Counted from the first letter of the stretch, positions 43,698 to 56,321 are shown. The stretch is DNA of 64,000 nt from Schistocerca nitens (GCF_023898315.1 NC_064614.1:71684501-71748500); one strand, 5' to 3'. Translations and numbers: made by a program. Notes: generated from the letters alone by a model not told the origin.

Positions 43698-46457
43698 GTG
43701 CGGACCAAAGTCAGGACATGCGGGGACGAAGCAGCAATCGGTATTGTAATTGTAAACTGTCGAAGCTGCATTGGTAAAGTACCGGAACTTCAAGGGCTGA
43801 GAGAAAGCACCGAAGCTGAAATCGTTATAGGTACAGAAAGCTGGCTGAAGCCAGAGATAAATTCTGCCGAAATTTTTACAAAGGCACAGACGGTATTTAG
43901 AAAGGATAGATTGCATGCAACCGGTGGTGGCGTGTTTGTCGCTGCTAGTAGTAGTTTATCCTGTAGTGAAGTAGATGTGGATAGTTCCTGTGAATTATTA
44001 TGGGTGGAGGTTACACTCAACAACCGAGCTAGGTTAATAGTTGGCTCCTTTTACCGACCTCCCGACTCAGCAGCATTAGTGGCAGAACAACTGAGAGAAA
44101 ATTTGGAATACATTTCACATAAATTTTCTCAGCATGTTACAGTCTTAGGTGGAGATTTCAATTTACCAGATATAGACTGGGACACTCAGGTGTTTAGGAT
44201 GGGTGGTAGGGACAGAGCATCGAGTGACATTATACTGAGTGCACTATCCGAAAATTACCTCGAGCAATTAAACAGAGAACCGATTTGTGGAGATAACATC
44301 TTGGACCTACTGATAACAAACAGACCCGAACTTTTCGACTGTATATGTGCAGAACAGGGAATCAGTGATCATAAGGCCGTTGCAGTATCCCTGAATATGG
44401 AAGTTAATAGGATTATAAAAAAAGGGAGGAAGGTTTATCTGTTTAGCAAGAGTAATAGAAGGCAGATTTCAGACTACCTAACAGATCTAAACGAAAATTT
44501 CTGTTCCGACACTGACAATGTTGAGTGTTTATGGAAAAAGTTCAAGGCAATCGTATAAATGCGTTTTAGACTGGTACGTGCCGAGGAAAACTGTGAGGGA
44601 CGGGAAAAATCCACCGTGGTTCAACAACAAAGTTAGGAAACTACTGCGAAAGCAAAGAGAGCTCACTCCAAGTTTAAACGCAGCCAAAACCTCTCAGATA
44701 AACAGAAGCTAAACGATGTCAAAGTTAGCGTAAGGAGGGCTATGCGTAAAGCGTTCAGTGAATTCGAAAGTAAAATTCTATGTACCGACTTGACAGAAAA
44801 TCCTAGGAAGTTCTGGTCTTACGTCAAATCAGTAAGTTGCTCGAAACAGCATATCCAGACACTCCGGGATGATGATGGCATTGAAACACAGGATGACACG
44901 TGTAAAGCTGAAATACTAAACACCTTTTTCCAAAGCTGTTTCACAGAGGAAGACCGCACCGCATTTCCTTCTCTGAATCCTCGCACAAACGAAAAAATGG
45001 CTGACATCGAAATAAGTGTCCAAGGAATAAAAAAGCAACTGCAATCACTCAACAAATGAATGTCCACTGGACCTGATGGGATACCAATTAGATTCTACAC
45101 AGAGTACGCGAAAGAACTCGCCCCCCTTCTAACAGCCGTGTACCGCAAGTCTCTAGAGGAACGGAAGGTTCCAAATGATTGGAAAAGAGCACAGGTAGTC
45201 CCAGACTTCAAGAAGGGTCGTCGAGCAGATGCGCAAAACTATAGACCTATATCTCTGACGTCGATCTGTTGTAGAATTTTAGAACATGTTTTTTGCTCGC
45301 TTATCGTGTCATTTTTGGGAACCCAGAATCTACTGTGTAGGAATCAACATGCATTCCGGAAACAGCGATCGTGTGAGACCCATCTCGCTTTATTTGTTCA
45401 TGAGACCCAGAAAATATTAGATACAGGCTCCCAGGTAGATGCTATTTTCCTTGACTTCCGGAAGGCGTTCGATACAGTTCCGCACTGTCGCCTGATAAAC
45501 AAAGTAAGAGCCTACGGAATATCAGACCAGCTGTGTGGCTGGATTGAAGATTTTTTAGCAAACAGAACACAGCATGTTGTTATCAATGGAGAGACGTCTA
45601 CTGACGTTAAGGTAACCTCTGGCGTACCACAGCGGAGTGTTATGGGACCATTGCTTTTCACAATATATATAAATGACCTAGTAGGTAGTGTCGGAAGTTC
45701 CATGCGGCTTTTCGCGGATGATGCTGTAGTATACAGAGAAGTTGCAGCATTAGAAAATTGTAGCGAAATGCAGGAAGATCTGCAGCGGATAGACATTTGG
45801 TGCAGGGAGTGGCAACTGACCCTTAACATAGATAAATGTAATGTATTGCGAATACATAGAAAGAAGGATCCTTTATTGTATGATTATATGATAGCGGAAC
45901 AAACACTGGTAGCAGTTACGTCTGTGAAATATCTGGGAGTATGCGTGCGGAACGATTTGAAGTGGAATGATCATATAAAATTAATTGTTGGAAAGGTGGG
46001 TACCAGGTTGAGATTCATTGGGAGAGTCCTTAGAAAATGTAGTCCATCAACAAAGGAGGTGGCTTACAAAACACTCATTCGACTTATACTTGAGTATTGC
46101 TCATCAGTGTGGGATCCGTACCAGATCGGGTCGACGGAGGAGATAGAGAAGATCCAAAGAAGAGCGGCGCGTTTCGTCACAGGGTTATTTGGTAACCGTG
46201 ATAGCGTTACGGAAATGTTTAGCAAACTCACGTGGCAGACTCTGCAAGAGAGGCGCTCTGTATTGCGGTGTAGCTTGCTCGCCAGGTTTCGAGGGGTTGC
46301 GTTTCTGGATGAGGTATCGAATATATTGCTTCCCCCTACTTATACCTCCCGAGGAGATCACGAATGTAAAATTAGAGAGATTCGAGCGCGCACGGAGGCT
46401 TTCAGACAGTCGTTCTTCCCGCGAACCATACGGGACTGGAACAGAAAAGGGAGGTAA
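43698..46457 (+). pseudogene. CR1 ORF2: AP endonuclease and reverse transcriptase
   Basis: The endonuclease (43698-44558) shows VIVNCRSCIGK, IVIGTESWL, GSFYRPP, VLGGDFNLPDIDW, DNILDLLITN and QGISDHKAVAV (catalytic SDH). Two compensating frameshifts put 44518-44712 in another frame (KNPPWFNNKVRKLLRKQREL). RT follows in the first frame, with a TGA at 45057-45059 just before STGPDGIPIRFY. RT blocks are NYRPISLTSICCRILE, FLDFRKAFDTVPH (motif A), SGVPQRSVMGPLLFTIYINDL (Gly to Arg in the usual PQGS), and LFADDAVVY (catalytic Asp-Asp). YLGVCVRNDLKWNDHI and the C-terminal RRAARFVTG follow, ending RDWNRKGR. The catalytic residues are intact, and the lesions are few and probably recent. Confidence 0.88.
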
Positions 46458-46529
46458 CACGTAAAGTGCCCTCCGCCACACGCCGTTGGGTGGCTTGCGG
46501 AGTATAAATGTAGATGTAGATGTAGACCT

Positions 46530-47465
46530 CTCTCAGATTTGCACACATTTGTGGTACACACCACTGTGACCTGTGTATGTGGACTTCATCAGTACCTTCA
46601 AATGTCACATGGGCAGTAAGAGTCTAAAGGTGAACACAGAGGTCACGTTACAGCACATACTCTACCTGTCCATAATTTATGCTTCATCATTATTCCCTCG
46701 ACAAGGCTGATGAAAATGAAATTCACTTTATTCTTGAGAGGTTAGCTGTTACGCGTTGGCAGGCTAATAAATAAGTAAATTCGGAATATAAATCATTTTA
46801 TATCGGTGCAACGTCTAGCTTGGGGACCCAGTTGAGAGGTGAATGGATACTACGTCTTTTTCCACTGCATTTTAATCACATTTGCTTTGGTTTTTCATAG
46901 CGTCAGATATTCAGTAGGTTTGTTATTAACGTGATTGCGATCGTAGATTAGTGGACGTGAGTGGGCGGTGTTTTTGAGATAACAGCGTGCTGCCCACTCT
47001 CACAAAACACAATGCATCATTGTCAAATTCGTAATACGGAAAGAACTGTAGTAACAGGGCGAAAAAGAAAAAAAAGGTATTATCGTCCATCACGTCTGAC
47101 AGAGCATTGCTTAATTACATATAATCTCGTACCTTAAATACTGACTCCCGCATGCCCGCCTCCGATGTCCGTATGAATAGCAATTATCTTTTCACTTCTC
47201 TCCTTCCTTGACGACAATAATTGACTCACCAACTTCTCCTTCATTCTTGATCTGTGTTTTTACATCTGATAGATTGTTTGAGCGTGTACGCTAAGCCGTC
47301 CAGTAGCTTGGAACATTGCTACAGCATGTATCATTGAGTCCTTCAATTCTTACAATAAACGTGTTACATTTCTTTGTTCATTACAGTAAAAAGATTTTTA
47401 ATTTATCCGCAGTGAGTTGTAATGATGAAGAATGAAATTGGGTGCCATCAGTACCTTGTACTACC
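46530..47465. other. Unannotated DNA
   Basis: I recognised no coding or repeat family between the CR1 tail and the Tigger relic. Confidence 0.4.
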
Positions 47466-47466
47466 A

Positions 47467-48335
47467 CACTGGCCCGAAAATAAGCCCCCACCGTTATAAG
47501 TCGCACACCTATTTTTGGAGGAAGAAATAAAAACAAGTTTTGCGTGAAAATGAGCCACACAATGATACAGGAGAGGAGAGTTACTAATTTTTTTTTTTTG
47601 TACTTACATGTAGCTACGTACCTTAAACATGTGGTGCAACGTTTGATGCAACATATTGGCAACAAGCGTTGCGTTGTCACCCAGCCCTTTCCTTGGCAAC
47701 GAATTACTAAGCCCACAGAAAATTTTTCATTCGGTGTGGTTTTTTCAACAGAAAAACATAAGAGGGTAACTTTCTCCGATCAGCTAACATCACAGTTATT
47801 CAAATTTTTTCATTCTTGGTTCCTCTTAATGAGATCCCTTTTGCCCCTTTCATGTGAATTGTTGTATTACTCGGAATTTCAAACAATACTGGCGTTTTGT
47901 CAGTATTGCCAATGTTATTAAAACCGTATAAGTGACATTTTCGGAACTGGGCGATGTAAAGCTGGAAGTTGACCAGCTTCTCCTTGAAATCTGCTGACAT
48001 TCTTTGTGTCGTAGTGTGGTATTTCGTTGAAGAGCAAGATCATTTCTCCGCATAAACCGACGACTCCATCCGGTAATCCGACGAGATCTGGTTGCCGCAC
48101 GTTTGAGGCAAGATCTTCTGTTGGAAATTTCTTGTGAGATGGGCATCCAGTTCTTCTCTTATCTTGCGCATAGGAAGCAACGTTATTTTCATGTTCCGGA
48201 TATTTACCATATTTCGGTCCCCTGAACGCTTTTCTTGTTGGAAAAGTGCCTACAGCCATTTTCCTTCTGAAGCAACCCAACGTCGCACGATAGATTCGAG
48301 GAGGCCACACTTTCTTCCGGCCTCTCCATTGGTTG
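47467..48335 (-). pseudogene. Tigger/pogo-type transposase relic
   Basis: Minus-strand pieces in three frames follow the order of a pogo-superfamily transposase with a CENP-B-like DNA-binding domain. They are PEHENNVASYAQDKRRTGCP, then GWSRRFMRRNDLAL (CENP-B-type HTH), MSADFKEKLVNFQLYIAQFRK, NTDKTPVLFEIPSNTT (first catalytic Asp) and NEKFSVGLVIRCQGKGWVTT. The rest of the catalytic domain is deleted. A distal segment ends in CCCGAAAATAAGCCCCCACC at 47471 (plus strand), probably the terminal repeat. The matching left end was not found. Dead by frameshifts and deletion. Confidence 0.7.
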
Positions 48336-48670
48336 TGGTTTTGGCATTACGCACAACCGTAAGTATGAAGCTTGTATCGTAACTACGACGAATAACATTA
48401 CTCGATGATTATTTTCGCTCTAAGTGGTGTCCCATATCGGCAAAAATCAGACTTTCCTACCAGTATCGAACTGAAAATGAATTATAAGCTAATGCAGCAA
48501 CACTGATAGATTTACACAATGATGAAGCCAATAAAACACACGGAAAAGTTTGCACTGTTGCGTAGTAAAGTAACTTACCGCTAAATTCGGCTACAACGCA
48601 AGGTTTCATTGCTGTAAATAAGCTTAATTTTTGTAAAGGAATTGTTTGTAAAATGACAAAGTAGCGGATA
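48336..48670. other. Unannotated DNA upstream of the solo LTR
   Basis: Possibly the remaining 5' part of the Tigger element. No terminal repeat can be assigned. Confidence 0.35.
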
Positions 48671-48675
48671 TAAGC

Positions 48676-49157
48676 TGTGGTGTCACCGCCAGACACCACA
48701 CTTGCTAGGTGGTAGCCTTTTAAATCGGCCGCGGTCCATTAGTATACGTCGGACCCGCCTGTCGCCACTGTCAGTGATCGCAGACCGAGCGCCGCCACAC
48801 GGCAGGTATAGAGAGACTTACTGGCACTCGCCCCAGTTGTACAGCCGACTTTGCTAGCGATGCTACTCTGACAAATACGCTCTCATTTGCCGAGACGATA
48901 GTTAGCATAGCCTTCAGCTACGTCATTTGCTACGACCTAGTAAGGCGCCATTACCAGTTTATATTCAGTGTAATAACGTCTAAACAAGAGCGATGTTCTC
49001 CAATTGTGGATTAAAGTTAAGTATTCCAAGAACTACGTTCTTTTCTTTATAGGGTAATTACTTTACCTTGTTCCAGACCTCACGCCAATCTGCGTGAGCT
49101 TAACGCGTGCCTTTCGGCTACCTCCGAGTGGCTTGGCTGTCTTGCTACGCCACTACA
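48676..49157. mobile_element. Solo LTR, 482 bp, family S (copy 1)
   Basis: It runs from TGTGGTGTCACCGCCAGAC to ACGCCACTACA, flanked by perfect TAAGC duplications at 48671-48675 and 49158-49162. No internal region lies beside it. It aligns end to end with 50073-50556. The first 21 bases carry a short inverted repeat (GTGGTGTC...GACACCAC). Confidence 0.95.
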
Positions 49158-49162
49158 TAAGC

Positions 49163-50067
49163 AACACCCTGACTCTTCGAGTGTGAAATTTGGATAGAAA
49201 GTGTGGTTTGTTGCATGTCAAAACTGTAAATCCATAGGATAGTGTTTACTCATGGTGGAAGCAAGTGAAGTTAATTTGTGATTAAAATGATGAATGACAA
49301 TGCAACAGTCTCCGTAAATAATGTTATTTTGTAGTAACATTAACCAGATATCGCTGTCTCTACAGGACTTTGTTTTACGGCTTCTTTAGCTATGCTTCAC
49401 TTCGCACTCTCAGATATTGTCCATGTGCTTACATACCACTTTCCAGTGTCCTTATAAGTCTATCTGTACAGCTGTTGTCGATTATGTATCCTGGACGAAG
49501 GAATATTTTGAAAGATCTGGTGTTGGTAGAGCACATAGTTTTAATCTGCCAGGATCTTTCATAGCAACTCACATTCTGTTGCAACAGGAATGATCCATTC
49601 CGTAACCATTTTCGTTATATTACACATTAGTTGAATTGAACGATTTAGAGTATCGAACTCTAAGTTCGTTATTTTTAATGATTATTACTCTTAGATGAAT
49701 AGTTTAACGCGCAGCAGACAGTCTTGGAGAGCCGCATCAAATTACTCATAAGACAGACAAAAAATATGTTTTCAGGAATCCGTGGAATGGGTTATGCAGT
49801 GAACGTCCTTTCACTGTTTTGTCACTTGGTATCAGAGAGTAATAAATTACGACCAATTAATGATCCAAGAATTTCACCAACACGACATTACTTGTCGGTA
49901 CATGTATGTGCGCAGCTTGCATCGAACTATATAACTGGTAGCAGCAGAGAAAATGCGTTCTTTCTTCAGTGGGAATATATGTATTATGTTCTGCTGTAGA
50001 TGCCGACGCGTCACATCGAACGTTGCACTGTCAATTTCGCACATCTATTCCTGTAACAAATGTAATG
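49163..50067. other. Spacer between two solo LTRs
   Basis: No gene was recognised. A 39-bp family D repeat piece (GGTAGAGCACATAGTTTTAA...CAGG) is at 49525-49563. Confidence 0.5.
49525..49563 (+). repeat. Family D repeat fragment
   Basis: GGTAGAGCACATAGTTTTAATC and TGCCAGGATCTTTCATA match the A-box end and post-tRNA body of the repeat at 21859-22206, with the middle of the tRNA part deleted. Confidence 0.65.
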
Positions 50068-50072
50068 AAAAG

Positions 50073-50556
50073 TGTGGTGTCACCGCCAGACACCACACTT
50101 GCTAGGTGGTAGCTTAAATCGGCCGCGGTCCATTAGTACATGTCGGACCCGCGTGTCGCCACTGTCAGGATCGCAGACCGAGCGCCACCACAAGGCAGGT
50201 CTCGAGAGACGTACTAGCACTCGCCCCAGTTGTACGACGACGTTGCTAGCGACTACACTGACGAAGCCTTTATCTCATTGGCCGAGAGACAGAATAGCCT
50301 TCAGCTAAGTTAATGGCTACGACCTAGCAAGGCGCCATTAGTTACTTCATGAATCTAAAGATAGTCTCACTTGTATCATCCAGAATGCTGTATACCAAAG
50401 GACAATATAAAAGTTAAGTGTTCTAGTAGCTACGTTCTTTTCTTTATCACATTCATCACGTATCCTGTTCCAGAGACTTAACGCCAGACGGCGTGAGTTG
50501 ACGCGTGCCCTTTCGGCTACTTCACTGTGGACTGGCTGCCTTAACAGTCCACAACA
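50073..50556. mobile_element. Solo LTR, 484 bp, family S (copy 2)
   Basis: It runs from TGTGGTGTCACCGCCAGAC to CAGTCCACAACA, flanked by perfect AAAAG duplications at 50068-50072 and 50557-50561. It matches copy 1 through CGGACCCGC...TGTCGCCACTGTCAG and GTTAAGTGTTC...GTAGCTACGTTCTTTTC. It has the same orientation as copy 1, about 1.4 kb away. Confidence 0.95.
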
Positions 50557-50561
50557 AAAAG

Positions 50562-53500
50562 TTTATGCCCTCATTATGAAAATGAAATGAATTACAGCTC
50601 GTTCATTCCACTGATTATTAATTCATATTCTATAATGACTTTCGTTTGTTTTTAAACTACCTGGATCTTTACATACAAATCATATATTCAATGCATATGT
50701 CGTGAACAATGGTAAAAATCAAATTTCCGTGTTTTTATATATTCAGTTCCTTTATCAGATTAAACAGAATATGATTAATTTTTTATTTTGGTGATCCGTT
50801 GATAAATCACACTGAGAAGTTTTGGTAATTTAGTTATTCCTGCTTTTCGTTTCGTTGCCGAATAAAACTGAATACTAATGTATTCTAATATATTCCTGCT
50901 TCACATATTTTCGAAATTATTTGAAATAGGCAATTTCACTTTCGTGTTATACCGTCCACTGTTACTTGCAGGTATCATTGGTAACACTAGCTCTAAAACT
51001 TACTGGTGGATTAAGACTAAGCGCTGGATGGAGACGCTAGTCTGGATCCTTTGCATTTCAGTGCCAAATGCACTACTGATTTTACCCAGGGAAGACTTAC
51101 GAATCACCAGTTCTTTGATGATGACTGCTGCCTCCTTGATTTATTGCTTCTTCTGTGCTTCTGTGTCGGTCCTTCTGATGAATTGAGCAAGTACAATTGA
51201 AAAGTGAAAAGTGGTCCTGATTTTGTGCAAGAGACCAAGTAAAATATTTCACTCAACGATTATTCATTTATGTACTTAAAAATCACATTAACTTTTAATT
51301 ATAGACGCATTTGTACAAGAAAATAGCGGTCAGCATCTACACACATTCAATTTATTCATTAGGATTAGTTAAGGAAAAGGGACTCTCATCATTAAGCCTT
51401 CGGTAAAAGAGTGTAGGTGAAGTTATCTCAATATTAATCGTATGAGTAATGTACACACTAGTATATGAATTATCGAACCGTTTCATGCCCAGTTGTCTGG
51501 CGGATGTGCAGAAAAATAACTGATTTTATTTACTACGTCCATAATGTACACATGGAGGAGAATCGAGTGTGAGATACAAGTCTACATTTGTATAGCAATA
51601 TACATGCAATCTCCAACGTGTTGGGAATCAAAAAGAAATGCCAGTTAAATCGCATCAATTCCGCTTACATCGTTATTGAAACAAAGATGAGAAACGAAAA
51701 TCCACGTGACATCCAGAGGTCTACCTAGTACCACATGTGTCGGTCAACAAAGAAATCTTGGTAAAGACTGAGAAATTGCTCGCGCAATTTGACGGAAAGA
51801 ATGTTGCATTGGTATCTTCTCCAATTGCGTCTCCTTGTCTTTGTTGATGATTCCAAAATCATGACTCTTCTTTTAATTAGTATTTCACTGCAACAATGCT
51901 TCGACCGTAATTTTCTGGCAATTTCTGCATCTTGCTAATCCCCGCACGTTCAATCTGTTTCCACAGTCTCCTCCGAACTATAGTTTTCTTCTCCGCATTA
52001 CACGTTCTGCTGTTTCTCTCAAGTAAACTGTCTCGTTTGTGCAACTCTATTACTGTTTTCCTCTAATTACAAGATACGTTCATCACATCTGTAATTACAC
52101 ATTAATGTCCCAGCAACCATTACCTTTGATTTGTCCCTTCCTACTTAACAGAATTTTTCAGACATTACATTCTTCCTAGTGGACCAACGCGATTCCTTTC
52201 AGAGGCACGTAGAACACGAAAACATGTGTGCAATATACATTGCTTTTATTTACATTTAAATAGAAATAAAACAAATTAATAATGTGTAAATTATGTATAA
52301 TTATCTTGACACATGTCGTTAATCGTTGAAATATACAGGGCTTCATTAATAGTGGAGGATATATCCCTTATAATCCATAAAATCAGAAAACATGTACCGC
52401 ATATTACCTTGGTAGTTCGCCTCTTACAAACAAGTCAGTAGACTTAACTCATCACTTCGTAAAACGGAAACTATGGAGTTACAGGAAACATCTAGGTATG
52501 GTACTTTGTTCTAATTTTGCACTAAAAATACGATCCTCATACACCATCGACTATATTCTATATACCCTGGGCAATGAGGACATAAAATCTTGAAGCTGCA
52601 AATACATACTGCATACTAATAAAGTTTTAGATTTACTGAGTATCTCAAGGATAACACTGGTATGTTTTCGTTTATTAGCGTTGCATTCAGATGGTTTTTA
52701 ACTTCACTCATGAAAACTTCCATCACATTTAAAAGCATTTGGCGTGGTAGAAAATCGAAAATTAACTTTCCTATTGTTATATTAATATATAATAGAATGT
52801 GGAAAAACTCATTGGGAATCACCAGTTCTCGATAGTGCTGAAGAAAGTATCGATTTTGCTATGGAGGAGGAATGCTAATTTGGTCGCCAAACCTCAACTG
52901 CCCCACAAATGGAATGACAGACATAAAATCTGACTTGCAAATTCAACGATTCGGAGTATTTCGGCGTACCGGAAAGATGTAAATGCAGACCCCGACTTAG
53001 TCACTCGGGGTTGCCGAACAGAACAAACTCTACATTCAAATTTCGAGAGATATATGTAATGGGAAGCACTAGCACAAGTTTATAGCTACTACTCTGAGCG
53101 TTATGTAATCAAGAAAGGCTCTTATATGAATATCCAGAACTGTCAAAAGACAATTTTTTTTTTTTTTTGCTTTCAAGGATAGCGTTTGTAGGTCTTTACG
53201 AGGAGAGTATTTTAGGTTATCCCTCTTTGTAAAATAACGTTTAAGTATTTGCATCAAACAGGCTGAATGCTTTATCAACTAATTTTTCCTACGTCCGCGT
53301 AGGAGACAGTTTTGGCCGACGCTGTATTACTGAACGCAACATTTAAATTTCCTGTCTGCGTCACTGTGCATACTTTCGAAGTTGAATAAGTGAAAATTCG
53401 ATGGGGATATGAAGGAAGTTTATTCTGCACATCATTCGCAGTAGGCGTCTGAGGATGTGGCAACAATTCCCAGTAATTGATGGCTAAATCAACTGATCTA

Positions 53501-53705
53501 TTTTATAAAGGATACAGCCGGAAATATATCTTGTATTATAAAAGACAAAACCAAATGTTAATCAACAAACCAAGCAGTATTGCATGATGTACTGCACTTT
53601 TCTTTTTAGCATGCTCTATTTAAGTTCGACATGTGAACGGAAAGTGCAAAGTAACACACTTCGTTTTCTGCTCCATTCCTTCTCGAATTCGACATCGAAA
53701 GTATG
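50562..53705. other. Unannotated AT-rich DNA
   Basis: No element boundary or coding motif was recognised in these 3.1 kb. A T-run lies at 53154-53168. Confidence 0.4.
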
Positions 53706-53925
53706 ACCTCTACATCTGCATCTACATGGATACTCTGCAAATCACATTTAAGTGCCTGGCAGGGGGTTCATCGAACCACCTTCACAGTTCTCTATTATTT
53801 CAATCACGTATAGCGCGTACGAGTTCTGATCTCCCTTATTTTATCGTGGTGATCATTCCTCAATTTGTAGGTCGATGTCAACAAAATATTTTCGCATTCG
53901 GAGGAGAATGACTTCTTACATATAA
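53706..53925 (-). mobile_element. 3' end fragment of a CR1/L2-type LINE
   Basis: It starts with TCTACATCTGCATCTACATG, the complement of the TGTAGATG tail of the 42.6-46.5 kb element. CTCTGCAAATCACATTTAAG and TGCCTGGCAGGGGGTTCATC follow, giving a severely 5'-truncated copy. No coding part is readable. Confidence 0.75.
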
Positions 53926-53929
53926 ATGT

Positions 53930-54495
53930 GTGAGCACCCAGTAATCCAGAATGGGTTCATCTCCACGATTACGGGAGACGAAGCATTTAATAGCCAGAAA
54001 ATATCCACATATTTCTACTGGAAAAGAACATAAATAATCAAATTACCAGGCATTGTTGCTTCAATATTTCTGCAGTACCTAGGAAGTGAGAGGAAGACTT
54101 GTCTGTAGACCCTCAGTTTCCCTTCCTTGAACGCCAAATACTCATTGCACACACATCAAAATAGGTTGTTACGGCGAAGAACAGTTTAAGTTTCAGATTA
54201 CCTTACCAATGAATCGCAGCCATCTACCTCATTTACTCGTGGTAACATGTACCATTACTCCAGATCGTATCTCTCCGTACCTTATTTCTAAGCACCCCAG
54301 TGAAATGACTGTAGTATAACTGATTAACGGTTCAAAACATACACTAAATATTTCATGAAGTATTACGTTTATTTGCAATACCACGGTACCTAACAGTAAT
54401 TTTACTACTGAATTACTTTTATAAACAGCGTCCCATACGAAGAAACCAGTTGCGTCTTTACCTGTGTTTTTTTTTTCTTAAAAGTGAAACTCTTC
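53930..54495. other. Unannotated DNA
   Basis: No element or gene was recognised. Confidence 0.4.
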
Positions 54496-54499
54496 CAAC

Positions 54500-54784
54500 T
54501 GTGCTTAAATTTTTATATTTATTTGGCTACTAGTTTCGACGTTGCGTCAGCGCCGTCTTCTGGCCCGTACACTTTGATGAAATCAATTGTGTGTGGCTCA
54601 GTACTAGAAGTCCGCGGTGAGACCATCACCTGCTCCACATCCATGTGAAGCACGTGTTGGTCTCACCGCGGACTTCTAGTACTGATCCACACATAATTGA
54701 TTTTATCAAAGTGTACGGGCCTGAAGATGGCGTTGACGCCACGTCGAAACTAGTGGCCAAATAATATAAAATCTTAAGTACACC
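54500..54784. repeat. Long near-perfect palindrome (foldback / MITE-like)
   Basis: Two arms of about 140 bp are inverted around 54641/54642 with almost no loop. The left arm has CTAGTTTCGACGTTGCGTCA, CCCGTACACTTTGAT and CTAGAAGTCCGCGGTGAGAC. The right arm has the complements GTCTCACCGCGGACTTCTAG, ATCAAAGTGTACGGG and ACGTCGAAACTAG. There is no coding capacity. It could be a foldback transposon or the trace of a hairpin-mediated inverted duplication. Confidence 0.9.
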
Positions 54785-55226
54785 TAGAGGACTTTAATTA
54801 TAAACAAAAATTAAACCAGCTGTGTCCCACCTTCATACAATTTAAATATGGATGTACGACGGTTACCTGTGGTTAGTCGTACTTTAGGCACCTAGAATAC
54901 GCAGGGTTCTCCTTAAAAAGAATAGCTCGATGTAGTCATAGGATCGAGGTGCGTATGTCTGCATTCATGTCCACATCTAATTCGCAACAAATATAAACTT
55001 GTAGCTTCGATCCAGAAGTAAAATATAAGCATATGCGTTGCCTAGATTTGGAAGTCATTGAAATCACAGAAATACAAAACAAAAGCCACTGAATAATTTA
55101 ATAAGAAGGGTTTGTAACGCCGGAAATGCGTATCCTCCTATTTCCATCTATTGTACTATAAATTTTTTCCTTACTTTGTTACCTGAGTATATGACATTTC
55201 TGTGCCATTATATATTGTAATTGTAT

Positions 55227-55230
<4 letters not shown>

Positions 55231-55284
<54 letters not shown>
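55231..55284. repeat. (AT)n microsatellite
   Basis: About 27 AT dinucleotides near the start of the long solo LTR. Confidence 0.95.
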
Positions 55285-55287
<3 letters not shown>

Positions 55288-56104
55288 TCTATGTCGATGT
55301 ATAATTGGTTTGTTTTCTAAATATTATTTGTATTTTTCGCTGGGTCTTGCCTAGGGAAACTATGCTATCGAAGTAATACATCGATAGGTCGTGTGAAGAA
55401 CCAAAGTGTTTAGGATCTTTGGTAGTGTTAACTCTGCCACGTGGAGCACGGGCAGAGCAGAGTCTGGCTGGAGTAGGGCGGTGGAGCAGGTGTGTTGTGT
55501 GACGCTCCCGTGAGTTGCCGCGTTTTCGGGGCTTGGCAGCATGTAATTGCGCTCGACTTGCTATGATAGTTTCTGACACGGTGTCGCGGACGGGAAGCAT
55601 TAGATGGCGCACATCAAGAGCCCGTTTCGCCTGGTGACCGTGTCGAGAAGAAGGCGCGCCAACATCCAGCTTCTGCAACAGCGACGGCCGACAATGAGTG
55701 ACTGTCGCCACCTCCTCGATCGACGTCTTCAAACCTTCAATCAACCCATCAACCACCAAGAAAGACTGGAAGCACGTAAAGTTTTAGAACTGTATGGCAG
55801 ACCTCAGCTTTTCAAACTGTTCCATTTTCATAACTAAATTACAGCAACGTAGCATGAACCTTTGTTGCTCATTGTCCCAATTGCATTACCAAGCAGGGTC
55901 CCTTCCTTTTCCGGAATGAACCCGAGCGTCGTTGAAATTCAAACGCCAGCATTAAAGTAATATCATTCGATTTCACTGCTTTAATTTCAAAGTTCAGTTA
56001 AGGTATTCATAACTGGCTAAAATATTTAGATTATACAAGCACAAATTATGAGTGCGAGTTTTGTTACCATATTTTAGCTTACCTGTGACTATAACTCAGC
56101 TTGG

Positions 56105-56321
56105 TTCAAATGGTTCAAATGGCTCTGAGCACTATGGGACTTAACATCTATGGTCATCAGTCCCCTAGAACTTAGAACTACTTAAACCTAACTAACCTAA
56201 GGACAACGCACAACACCCAGCCATCACGAGGCAGAGAAAATCCCTGACGCCGCCGGGAATCGAACCCGGGAACCCGGGCGTGGGAAGCGAGAACGCTACC
56301 GCACGACCACGAGATGCGGGC
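56105..56321 (-). mobile_element. SINE family B, reverse, with perfect 14-bp TSD
   Basis: It has the shared tail at the left (TCAAATGGCTCTGAGCACTA) and head B at the right (CCGGGAATCGAACCCGGGAA). Perfect duplications ATAACTCAGCTTGG lie at 56091-56104 and 56322-56335. It closely matches 14134-14344. It is inserted in the 1.87-kb solo LTR, so it is the younger insertion. The perfect TSD suggests recent movement. Confidence 0.95.

Larger units (their letters stand above)
42560..46527 (+). mobile_element. CR1-type LINE, near full length
   Basis: A non-LTR retrotransposon with ORF1 (esterase) and ORF2 (endonuclease plus RT). Its 3' end is short TGTAGATGTAGATGTAGA repeats (about 46508-46525), the satellite-like tail used by CR1/L2-type elements in place of poly-A. 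The exact 5' end is uncertain, with about 42560 the earliest element-like sequence. Lesions include a stop and a frameshift in ORF1 and two frameshifts and a stop in ORF2. 3' fragments of related elements lie at 53706-53925 and 57775-58500. Confidence 0.85.

Noticed and set aside
48671..50561. One short LTR retrotransposon bounded by the two family S LTRs
   Set aside because: Each LTR has its own perfect 5-bp target duplication, so they are separate solo LTRs.
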